In this document: positions 36,672-46,932 of the stretch, one piece after another
Layout: each line of letters begins with the position of its first letter
How positions within the stretch are numbered: the stretch's first letter is position 1
Source of the DNA: Dryas octopetala
Lineage: Eukaryota > Streptophyta > Magnoliopsida > Rosales > Rosaceae
Direction of reading: 5' to 3'
DNA length: 64,000 nt
Assembly (NCBI GenBank): GCA_963921425.1
Contig: OY992838.1
Coordinates: forward strand, 15,004,001-15,068,000
Program-made: the position numbers and the translations under genes
The notes under the pieces: generated by a model
Database searches by the model: none
Told to the model about the DNA's origin: nothing
What the model saw: the letters and a program-made list of their open reading frames with translations, nothing else

Positions 36672-36979
36672 ATCTATGTATCCAACTAATGTAGCTTGTG
36701 GTCCTACAATTATCTGTTGTAAAATGTGGTCTAACGATTAAGACATGCCAGATGTCAAATAATCAAATAAAGGACATGGATTTTTCCTTTATTTTTACTA
36801 TTGCAAACTGTACGTCCCTCATAAGGCAAAGCTATGCATGTTTATATAGTCCACTGGAACGAACTCACAACTCAATGGGATAATTTTCTTATAGCAACTA
36901 GAACTCGACTTGAAGAGTTGAGACACTACAAGAAATGTGAGCAAACCTCACCCTCATTCGATCACTACAAGAAAAATAT

Positions 36980-37336
36980 ATTTGGGCGACGAAACTTTGG
37001 AAGACGAACTAAAATTCGTCGCCCAAAGCAACTTTGGGCGACGAACCAGAAAATTTGTCGCCTAATCCCATCAAGGTTTGGGCGACGACAATATTTCGTT
37101 GCCTCAAATCACGCGCCAAAACGGTAGTTGATCCATACATTGGGCGACGAATATGTAAGTTCCTCGCCCAAAGTGACTTTAGGCGACGAACAGAAAAATT
37201 CCTCGCCTAAAATGACTTTGAGCGACGACATATTTTGTCGCTCAAAGTCATTTTAGGCGAGGAATTTTTCTGTTCGTTGCCTAAAGTCACTTTGGGCGAG
37301 GAACTTACGTATTCGTCGCCCAATGTATGGGCGAGG
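36980..37336. repeat. CACTA left subterminal repeat array
   Basis: About sixteen copies of a GGGCGACGAA / TTCGTCGCCC motif in alternating orientation, spaced some 15-25 bp, with variants GGCGAGGAA and GAGCGACGA. In En/Spm such subterminal motifs bind TNPA. The array ends at the copia insertion; its last base group CGAGG is duplicated at 46928-46932. Confidence 0.85.
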
Positions 37337-38394
37337 TGTAAGACCCTATTTGAGTTAGCAACCTATTTAATCACTTATACAACTAAGAATTCAAGTGGGA
37401 AACTAACTTGTACAGCCTGGTACTTAAGGTGAAGTAGGAATCCTAATTAACAAGGAATACCTATTGCATAAGGTTATGGAATCCAGAGGTGATAAGGCTG
37501 ACTTCGGGTAATTCTTTATGGGCAAGAAACCTAGGAGTTGTCATCTATAAATATACAGCCAGGGTCCCCTCTCTTATGTACAATTACAAGCATAAAAGAT
37601 CCTACCCCATATAGGCAGTGCATATAGAGATACAGAGAGAGAGGAAGACTCACGGCTGGTTTTGGTGACAGGACCGCCCCTGGATTTCGCCCTGAAACTC
37701 GGAGAGGTTCTGCGGGAGTCCAAAATCAAGGAAAATTCTACCGAAAATTCGACAGAACCTCCCCTGAAAATGGACTAACCCCGAAATTTCAAACCTGTTA
37801 AAAAGCACTTCTAGAACAGCAACCATCTCTACCACAACCAAAAGGGTCTCAGACCCGACAATTTCACAGAGAAATGTACTTAATATTTAAAGTAGTTATA
37901 AGAGCTTCTATTCTATTACAAGGAATTTCTACAAAAAAATTGAATGGCGCCTACAGAGTCCGAGTCAGAAGATGGACACAAATGCCTCGACGTTATTGGC
38001 TCGACCTCCACCAAAAGTACTACCTGGGGGGAGGCAATTTAAGACAAAACAAGAGAAACTGTAAGATAACTCAGTAAGTGGACAGTTTAATGAAAATGTA
38101 ATCAAAGATTTAATATCTCTTCAGGAAACCCTTCTCAATCACTTTTAACTCTAAGACTTCACGTTGCTCTTTGAAATCCCCCAATTTTAAATACTATTTT
38201 CAAAATCATTTTCGACAATCATCTCCAATAGACCTCAATATACTGAAAAAGCAATAAAACTTTCCAAGCTGAAAAATAGCAAATCTGAACTGAAATTATC
38301 TTTATAAACTGATATCTCAAATACTTATACTTAAAACTACACCATTCTTGTATCCGTACTGTAGACAATGTCCTGGCCACAATCCCGCGCACGG

Positions 38395-39291
38395 GCAGGC
38401 TCGAATCCTAGCCACAATCTCATACGGAAGGGTCACTCCGTACGAGCAGGCTCGTATCCTAGCCACAATCTCATACGGAGGGGTCACTCCGTACGAGCAG
38501 GCTCGTATCCTAGCCACAATCTCATACGGAGGGGTCACTCCGTACGAGCAGGCTCGTATCCTAGCCACAATCTCATACGGAGGGATCACTCCGTACGAGC
38601 AGGCTCGTATCCTAGCCACAATCTCATACGGAGGGGTCGCTCCGTACGAGCAGGCTCGTATCCTAGCCACAATCTCATACGGAGGGGTCACTCCGTACGA
38701 GCAGGCTCGTATCCTAGCCACAATCTCATACGGAGGGGTCGCTCCGTACGAGCAGGCTCGTATCCTAGCCACAATCTCATACGGAGGGGTCGCTCCGTAC
38801 GAGCAGGCTCGTATCCTAGCCACAATCTCATACGGAGGGGTCACTCCGTACGAGCAGGCTCGTATCCTAGCCACAATCTCATACGGAGGGGTCGCTCCGT
38901 ACGAGCAGGCTCGTATCCTAGCCACAATCTCATACGGAGGGGTCACTCCGTACGAGCAGGCTCGTATCCTAGCCACAATCTCATACGGAGGGGTCGCTCC
39001 GTACGAGCAGGCTCGTATCCTAGCCACAATCTCATACGGAGGGGTCGCTCCGTACGAGCAGGCTCGTATCCTAGCCACAATCTCATACGGAGGGGTCGCT
39101 CCGTACGAGCAGGCTCGTATCCTAGCCACAATCTCATACGGAGGGGTCACTCCGTACGAGCAGGCTCGTATCCTAGCCACAATCTCATACGGAGGGGTCA
39201 CTCCGTACGAGCAGGCTCGTATCCTAGCCACAATCTCATACGGAGGGGTCACTCCGTACGAGCAGGCTCGTATCCTAGCCACAATCCCGTG
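38395..39291. repeat. 51-bp minisatellite, 17 full copies plus a partial
   Basis: Units start every 51 bp from 38395 (GCAGGCTCG) to a partial at 39262. Each contains the inverted pair CTCATACGGAG / CTCCGTACGAG around GGGTCA or GGGTCG. Copies differ mainly at that A/G. Because 51 is a multiple of three and the unit lacks stops, several frames stay open on both strands; these are not genes. Confidence 0.96.
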
Positions 39292-40199
39292 CATTTTACA
39301 CAGGCAGGCTCGACCGGTCAATACGTGCATTTATACATCAGTTTTTAAATACTCTTTTCACAATTCCCTTTTAACAACCCAACTCATAAAACATGTGTCT
39401 TTCCTCAACTCACAACATCTCAATTTTTAAAGTCATTAGTCTCAACCAGAATATCATTTGAAGAAACTTAAATAATAATTCTCAACACAAATCCACCATT
39501 AAATCAATGAAATCATAAACATTTAGAAACATAAACTTTTATAAAAAATGAAGTCCACTCACAGTGCGAAATCAACGTTGATCCTCCGTCGGATTTTTCT
39601 TGAGCCTCATTGATATTGCGTTCTTCACCACGGTTAGATAAAACGCTCTCAAATCCATTCCCAAAAACCTGTCCAGCTGAACCTAATTTCACCCAAGGAT
39701 TTAAAACAAATCCCAAACTTAAAAAGAAACTTGTCCGAGACTCACTTCGGTCGGAAAGCTCGTCCTAGAGTGAAATCGGTATTAACAAGGTGTCAAACTA
39801 GTTCTAAAATATCTTCGTTTTTCTCCAACAATAATTGAAACATCCAAAACCAACAATTCACACCAAATTGTCCCTTAATAATCCCTTAGTCATGAATTTA
39901 CAATGGGGTTCGAATTTACTGAAAGTGCCGCCCACAGTGACTGCCCCGAAATAAATTTTTAGCCAAGAAATGCCTAATTCTTTAAACCCACTCAATCCTT
40001 CAATCTTAAACCACAGTTGGGGTTCCTAGAAATAGAATTTGTTACTCAAAACAACAAAACTGCCCCCTAGTCCGAAAATTAAAGAACAACCCGAAATGGC
40101 TTCAAAAACCCAATTTTCGACTTTTCACAATTACTCAAAATAAACAGCTAATACATAGGGAAAAGGAAGCTCATACCTCAAGGAGAAAACCCACTAAAA

Positions 40200-40625
40200 C
40201 ACTGGAGAATTCATGGTGAAAAACTAGCCAGAATTTGGAGAACAAGGCTGGCGGTTTGGGGGGTTTTCTGTGCTGTTTCCGCGGGTCAAGGGAGCTGCTC
40301 GAGGAAGGGGGAAGACTAGGGGTGTCGGCCGGCCTGAGGGGAGGTCGTCGGAGGTCGGCGACGGCGAGAGACGTTGGTGTTGGTGGCTGGTGGTCGCGCA
40401 CAGAGAAGGGGAGAAAGAGAGAAATTGGGGGGCTCAGGGTGGACGGTCGGCGCCGGCGAGGGAGGGGGGTCGCACGGCTGTCTGGGTCGACAGGGAAGCG
40501 GCCGGCATCAAGGGTTGTGGTGGTGGTGGTGGCTGTGGCACCTCCTGGATTGCGGGCCGTCCCGGGGGGGTTGCGGGAGAGAGAGGAGGAAATAGAGAGA
40601 GAGAGTTGTAGAATTTTCTAGAGAG
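40200..40625. other. GC-rich, GA-ending segment of the solo LTR
   Basis: Strongly GC-rich against its surroundings, with GGTGGT tracts, ending in a GAGAGAGA stretch at 40575-40640. It may be the LTR's leader/promoter zone. Overlapping open frames are low-complexity and unlike known proteins. Confidence 0.4.
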
Positions 40626-41110
40626 AAGAGAGAGAATCTGAATTTTCAGAAATAAAAATGGCTTTTTAAAACCCCTTAAGTGCAATTTTACACAATTGCC
40701 CCACACTTGTACGATCCGTAACTCCTAAACCGTGACTCGGATCAACGCGTGCTACATGTCTATGAAATCGTGGGCTCGAGACCTTTGTAACGGGCCCAGA
40801 GTCAAAATCAAAAGCCCATTAGTTTTAAAAGTCAACTTTTGGGTCAATCCCAATTTAAAACGTAGATTAAAAATAAACCAAAACCTTTTTATTTTCAAAA
40901 TAAATTCCCAAAATGATCCAAATAAATTCTCAAAATACCTAAAATAACTTTTGAGAAAAATACGAAGTCTCACAATTCAATTTCTCACTACACCTCTAAA
41001 TGGCCATTACGAATAAAAATTTGATTTCTTGTGAAATTCGGATTGGGTCGTTACATTTGGCATTGCATCAAACACTTTGACTGCATCTTGATTCTCACGA
41101 GCTATCTGCA

Positions 41111-44100
41111 ATGGCATCACAAGGTAAGTGCCTTTATACCTGCATATTAAGAAATCCAACATGTGGTATCAGAGCAAGGTTCTATGCATCTAAAGGCCTA
41201 TTTTGTGAAGTCAATATATATGCATGCTTGCGTAATTGCTCTGTTAAAGAATTCTGTTTGCAGAAGTGCAGTTTGATTAATTTTTGATCTTATAATTTAT
41301 ATATGTATGTTAAAGAAAGTCACGAGTTTATTTCTTGCTTTTGTGTTTCTTTAGTTTGATGAGTCAGATATATATTGTTGTTAACCATCAATATATGATT
41401 GTTTATTTACAAGATTGATTGACAGCAATTTGTACATATATATATAATCTGATTGATGACTTACAAGTTGCCATGTAAAGCATAAACTATATAGTTGTTT
41501 ATATATATGTTTTTCCTTCCTGTATAAGTATATTCCGCAATAAAGAATACCCATAAAGTTGTCATGTCTTGATTAAAGACAATTGTTTTATGCTTAGTCC
41601 ACAGATAAGCATGAATCAATTGTTATTAATCAATTCAAAGCATTAAATGACAAGATTGCATCATGAGAGACTATCATTGACTTTTCTGCTCACAAGTGTG
41701 AACTCAATTGAGAAATATCTCATGATGGAACAAGATGATGTACAAACTGGTATGCATATTAGAATCTTTTCAGTCCACAGATGAAAGTTTTTTGATAAAG
41801 GTTGGTCATATCAATTTATATTGTTAGTCATGTAAAAGGGAAACAAACATGTATGATAATTCAGTCCACAGATGGTTGTCATTCATGAATAAAGTTTTGG
41901 GGTTAAAGTATTTTCTTATATATTGTGAACTCTATATTTCAGTTGTGAATCCTTCTATCAACTCCATTGAGCCCTTGACTGGTGGCAATTTTAAGAAATG
42001 GAAGAGAGACTTAGAGATAGCTTTAGGTCTCCTAGACCATGACTTAGCCCTAAGGGAAGACAAACCTCCAGAACTCACTGAGGAAAGCACTGTTGAACAG
42101 AGGTTTAAATTCGAGAAATGGGAGAAGGCTAATAGGATGTGTTTGCTGATAATGAAGAAGTCCATGTCAGAGACAATTTGTGGAGGTATTCCTGAATCCG
42201 AGAGTGCAAGGGAGTATCTGGAAGCTGTAAGTCAAAAATTTAAGGAACCCCAGAAGGCAGAAACTGGGGATTTAATGTGCAAGCTTACCAACATGAGGCA
42301 TGATGGAGTGGAAGACATCAGGGTGTATCTTTTAGGCATGAATGAACTTGCAACAAAGCTGAAAGCCCTAGACATTCCCATAGCTGATCCATTCCTAGTT
42401 CACCTAGCCATGAACTCACTTTATGCACCTTTTGAGCAGCTAAAGATAATCTATAATGCTCAAAGGGAGAACTGGGATATGGATGAACTCATTGGTATTT
42501 GTGTTCAAGAACAGACTAGGATGAAGAAGGAGAAGGAGTCCAACCATGTGCATCTCACTACCAATGTTCCCAAACACAATTCAGCCAAACCAAATCATGC
42601 TGCTGCCAACCATAAGGCTAATCCTCATCCTAAAAGGTCTAACATCTTAAAACCAAACAAAACTACTGATTTTAAATGTTATTTATGTGATAAGGCAGGA
42701 CACCTCAAAAGGAATTGCACTAGGTATAAAAAGTGGGTAGAGAAAAAGGCAACTAAAGGTAAATTAAATTCTGTTCTAGTTTGTTTTGAGTCAAGTTCTA
42801 TAACTGTCCCTTCAAATTCCTGGTGGATTGACACTGGTTCTTCAATCCATGTTTCTACTTCTATGCAGGACTTCGTAAGCCAGAAGACACCAAGTAAAGA
42901 GCAAGCTTATGTCTTCGTAGGGAATTGCAAGAAGGTTCTAGTCCATGCAGTAGGAAGTGTTAGGGTTCAATTAGGTTTAGGTTTTCAATTAGAATTGGAA
43001 AATGTTGCTTTTGTACCTTCCATGAGAAGGAATTTGATTTCAGTTTCTCAACTAGTTAGGAAAAATTTCCATTTTGAATTTTCTAGTGTAGGATTTGATT
43101 TATTTCTAAATAAAGTTTTAGTTGGCAATGGTTTTCTAGTTGATAATATTTTTCAGTTAAATTGTGCTTCTAATAGTTTCACTTTTAATGTTGATTTAAC
43201 TGGACACAAACGCATTCAACATCATGAAATCTCTTCCAGATTGTGGCACAAGAGATTAGGCCACATATCTAAGGAGAGAATGCAACTTCTAGTCAAAGAG
43301 GAGATTCTTCCTTACTTAGAGTTTACAGATTATGAAGATTGTATTGAATGCATTAAAGGAAAATTGACAAACACTAGAAAACTAGGATCCACACGCAGTC
43401 AAGGACTTTTACAGATTATTCACACTGACATTTGTGGTCCTTTTCCAACTGAAACTCTAGAAGGTCATAGGTATTTTATCACTTTTATTGATGACTACTC
43501 AAGATTCTGCTATCTCTACCTAATACCAACTAAATCTAGTGCATTTGAGGTGTTTAAAGTATACAAAACAGAAGTTGAAAATCAGTTAAACTTAAAGATT
43601 AAGGTGTTAAGATCTGATAGGGGAGGAGAATACTATGGCAGGTATGATGAGCAAGGAAGACATCCTTCTCCATTGGCTCGTTATCTGCAAGATTGTGGTA
43701 TTGTTGCACAATACACAAATCCTGGAACACCTCAGCAAAATGGTGTTGCTGAGAGAAGAAATAGAACACTAAAGGACATGGTTAGAAGCATGATCTGCAA
43801 CACTGACTTGCCTAAATTCCTATGGGGAGATGCTATCAAAACAGCCAATTACATATTAAATAGAGTGCCTAGCAAAGCAGTTTCTAAAACACCTTTCGAG
43901 TTGTGGAATGCAAGGAAACCTAGCCTAAACCACCTACATGTTTGGGGCTGCAAAGCTGAAGCTAAAATATATAATCCAGACTTAGCCAAGTTAGATCCTA
44001 AGACTGTAAGTTGTAGGTTTATTGGCTTTGCAGATAGGACTAAAGGTTTTCGTTTCTACTGCCCTCATCACACCAATAGGATTGTAGAAACAGGGAAAGC

Positions 44101-46021
44101 AAAATTTATAGAGTTTGATTGTGGTGGTTTTCAAGTAAATACAGATTTTGTTTTTGAAGAGGAAGGGGATATAGGTACAGTTTTAGACAATACTGCTGCC
44201 AACACTTCTGATCCTATTCTGACTTATCATTTTTCTAGTTTGCCATTACCTAATAACAATGACAGACTTCAGATAGACAATCATAATATGGAAGTTGTAA
44301 ATGAAGAGCCAAACATTGATGTCTTGCAGCCACAACAAGGAGGGGTTAGAAGATCCAATAGGGAGAGAAGACCTACTACACATCCGGACTTTGTGTACTT
44401 AAATGAAACTAATTTTGATGACTTTGTTTTTTAGGATCCTATCAATTATAAACAAGCAATGGCTGCTGAACATTCTGGTCAGTGGCTAGAGGCTATGCAA
44501 AGTGAGTTGCAATCTATGAGACACAACAAAGTATGGGAGTTAGTAGAGCCGAGACAAGGTTTGAAGCCTATAGGGTGTAAGTGGGTGTTTAAAAATAAGA
44601 GAGACTCTAAGGGAAATGTAGAAAGACATAAGGCAAGATTGGTGGCTAAAGGTTTTACATAACAAGAAGGGATTGATTTTAATGAAACCTTTTCTCCAGT
44701 TTCATCTAAGGATGCTTTTAGGGTCATCATGGCTTTAGTGGCCCATTTTGATTTATTCTTGCATCAGATGGATGTCAAAACTGCATTCCTTAATGGTGAG
44801 TTGACTGAGGAGATATATATGCAGCAGCCAGAAGGTTTCATAGTAGAAGGGAGTGAGCATTTGGTGTGTAGGTTAAAGAAATCTATATATGGACTAAAGC
44901 AGGCTTCTCGGCAGTGGTATTTGAAGTTTGATGGTATTATTACTTCTCATGGTTTTGTTGAGAACAAGCTGGATGAATGTATATATTTGAAATTCAGTGG
45001 GAGTAAGTTCATTTTTCTTGTTCTTTATGTGGATGACATACTGCTGGCTAGTAGTGATGAGAGTCTTTTGCATGAAACTAAGGATTTTCTGTCCAAAAAT
45101 TTTGATATGAAAGATTTCGGTGAAGCTGCCTATGTCTTGGGGATTGAAATTCACAGAGATAGAGCTAGAGGGTTACTAGGCTTGTCACAAAAGGCTTATA
45201 TAGAAAAGGTATTGAAGAAATTTAATTTGGCAAACAGTCATGGTGTTGAGGTTCCTATTTCAAAGGGAGATAAGTTAAGCAAGAAAGACAGTCCAAAGAA
45301 TTAAGCTGAGAGAGCAGAAATGAAGGAGAAACCATATGCTTCAGTAGTGGGAAGCATTATGTATGCACAAGTGTGTACACGACCTGATTTGGCTTTCCCA
45401 ATCAGTGTTTTAGGAAGATACCAATCTGATCCAGGACTTGCACATTGGAAGGCTGCTAAAAAGGTGTTGAGATACTTACAAAGAACTAAAGAGCACATGT
45501 TAGTTTTTAAAAGGGGAGATGTTTTAGAACTGGTTGGTTATCTAGATTCTGATTTCGCAGGTTGCAAAGATACTTCAAAGTCAACCTCTAGTTTTGTTTT
45601 CATGTTAGGAGGGGGTGCTGTAGCTTGGAAGAGTGTAAAACAGTCCATTGTGGCTACTTCCACAATGAATGCAGAGTTTGTAGCGTGTTATGAAGCTACT
45701 GTCCATGCCATTTGGTTGAGAAATTTTATTCTAGACCTAAGAGTAATCAATAGCATAACAAGACCAATTCAGTTATATTGTGATAACAATGCAGCAGTTT
45801 TCTTTTGTAAAAACAATAAGAGGTCTTCGGGTATCAAGCACATTGACACTAAATATCTGCTGGTAAGGGAGAAGGTTAGAGAAGGGCTCACAAAGATTGA
45901 TTACATAAGCACTACAGAGATGTTGGCTGATCCATTGAATAAGGCAATACCAAATTCAGTTTTCCTACAGCATATCAAGAACATTGGTGTTCTGTCAAGT
46001 TTTGAAGATGCTTTGAGTTAG
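41111..46021 (+). pseudogene. Copia gag-pol polyprotein with three in-frame stops
   Basis: The first coding exon is probably within the LTR: ATG 41111 (MASQ) spliced from donor 41124 to acceptor 41942, joining in frame to VVNPSINS. Gag has a CCHC knuckle [14 protein letters not shown] (about 42680-42720). Protease shows DTGSS (about 42830). Integrase shows the HHCC finger (HKRLGH, CIEC) and the triad D in HTDICG, D in [10 protein letters not shown] in NGVAERRN. Reverse transcriptase has MDVKTAFLNGEL and YVDDILL. RNase H has YLDSDFAG, NAEF and DNNAAV. The single frame is stopped at 44432 (TAG), 44660 (TAA) and 45302 (TAA), with no frameshift. At least two look like C-to-T changes in Gln codons. 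The protein cannot be made whole without suppression. Confidence 0.9.
41164..41175 (+). other. Copia primer-binding site
   Basis: TGGTATCAGAGC, the usual plant copia site complementary to the 3' end of initiator methionine tRNA, starts two bases after the 5' LTR. Confidence 0.9.
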
Positions 46022-46497
46022 TGGGAGCTGTCTAGTCATGATTTAGTTTTGAGAGTTTGTTTTATTTTCGAAACTTTTGATATATTTTTGGTTTGGATCA
46101 GTTAACAATTTTAAGTCTTTCATTTTGAGTATTACAATATATATGACAGATGTTTTTATTTAAATAGCTTACTATTAAGCACTAAGGAAGATTACATTGT
46201 AATCATTAAAGAGGACCAAGATATGACCAGTGAGATTCTTCACAATTCAGCTCACATGTCATACAATTTAATTCATAACTTGTTGGTACTTTGTGTAATT
46301 GTTATTGCTTATGGTGGTTATAGGTGGATGATACCATCATATTGGAAATCATGTCTATAGCCCTATGAGTATATAATGATCAACACTGAGTTTGAAATAG
46401 GTATAGTTATAGGTTGTTTCCCTAACTGTGCACATAAGGAAATCGATTTTTAGTTGCAAAGAAAGGTGTAAATAGGTGTGGCACTCAAGTGGGAGAA

Positions 46498-46927
46498 TGT
46501 AAGACCCTATTTGAGTTAGCAACCTATTTAATCACTTATACAACTAAGAATTTAAGTGGGAAACTAACTTGTACAGCCTGGTACTTAAGGTGAAGTAGGA
46601 ATCCTAATTAACAAGGAATACCTATTGCATAAGGTTATGGAATCCAGAGGTGATAAGGCTGACTTCGGGTAATTCTTTATGGGCAAGAAACCTAGGAGTT
46701 GTCATCTATAAATATACAGCCAGGGTCCCCTCTCTTATGTACAATTACAAGCATAAAAGATCCTACCCCATATAGGCAGTGCATATAGAGATACAGAGAG
46801 AGAGGAAGACTCACGGCTGGTTTTGGCATTGCATCAAACACTTTGACTGCATCTTGATTCTCACGAGCTATCTGCAATGGCATCACAAGGTAAGTGCCTT
46901 TATACCTGCATATTAAGAAATCCAACA
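46498..46927 (+). repeat. Copia 3' LTR
   Basis: 430 bp, TGTAAGACCC to CCAACA, uninterrupted. TATA box TATAAATA at 46707-46714. It retains the ATG and GTAAGT donor (46876-46890), so a transcript started here would carry a short coding leader and a strong donor into downstream DNA. Confidence 0.95.
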
Positions 46928-46932
46928 CGAGG

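Larger units (their letters stand above)
32690..36790 (+). repeat. Segmental duplication, copy A
   Basis: This segment matches copy B (about 53870-60730) in order and orientation: promoter side, AOP-like exons, introns with shared MITEs, 3' flank and UGT85-like fragment. Identity is high in exons and still clear in introns. Copy B is longer because it gained a solo LTR, a hairpin pair and a further insertion. The CACTA stack separates the two. Confidence 0.88.
37666..41055. mobile_element. 3.39-kb solo LTR nested in the copia 5' LTR
   Basis: It begins TGACAGGACC, ends GTCGTTACA, and is flanked by TTTGG on both sides (37661-37665, 41056-41060). The uninterrupted 3' copia LTR at the same place contains TTTGG once, a direct empty site. 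There are no pol domains, PBS or second LTR, so a large solo LTR is the best reading; a large non-autonomous element is the alternative. It carries the 51-bp minisatellite (38395-39290) and a GC-rich, GGT/GGC-rich region (40200-40620). Likely Ty3/gypsy by LTR size; family not assigned. Confidence 0.8.
37337..41161 (+). repeat. Copia 5' LTR, split by a solo LTR
   Basis: Left piece 37337-37665 with TATA box TATAAATA (37546-37553); right piece 41061-41161 with an ATG and splice donor (41111-41125). Together they equal the 3' LTR. The insertion separates the promoter and leader from the primer-binding site and gag, so this copy can hardly be transcribed as a normal genomic RNA. Confidence 0.93.
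37337..46927 (+). mobile_element. Ty1/copia retrotransposon with near-identical LTRs
   Basis: It is flanked by a perfect 5-bp target duplication CGAGG (37332-37336, 46928-46932). Both LTRs are 430 bp once a nested solo LTR is removed from the 5' one, run TGTAAGACCC...CCAACA, and differ by only one base I could find (C versus T at 37392-region). The primer-binding site TGGTATCAGAGC (41164-41175) fits initiator Met-tRNA. The polypurine tract GTGGGAGAA ends at 46497. Domain order gag, protease, integrase, RT, RNase H is that of copia. The reading frame has three internal stops. Confidence 0.95.

Noticed and set aside
38395..39291. CRISPR-like array
   Set aside because: Units abut directly without unique spacers, and the sequence is plant DNA; this is a minisatellite.
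38317..39430. Open frames of about 330-360 codons on both strands across the 51-bp array
   Set aside because: They result from a stop-free repeat unit whose length is a multiple of three; no start context, domain or non-repeat coding part supports a gene.
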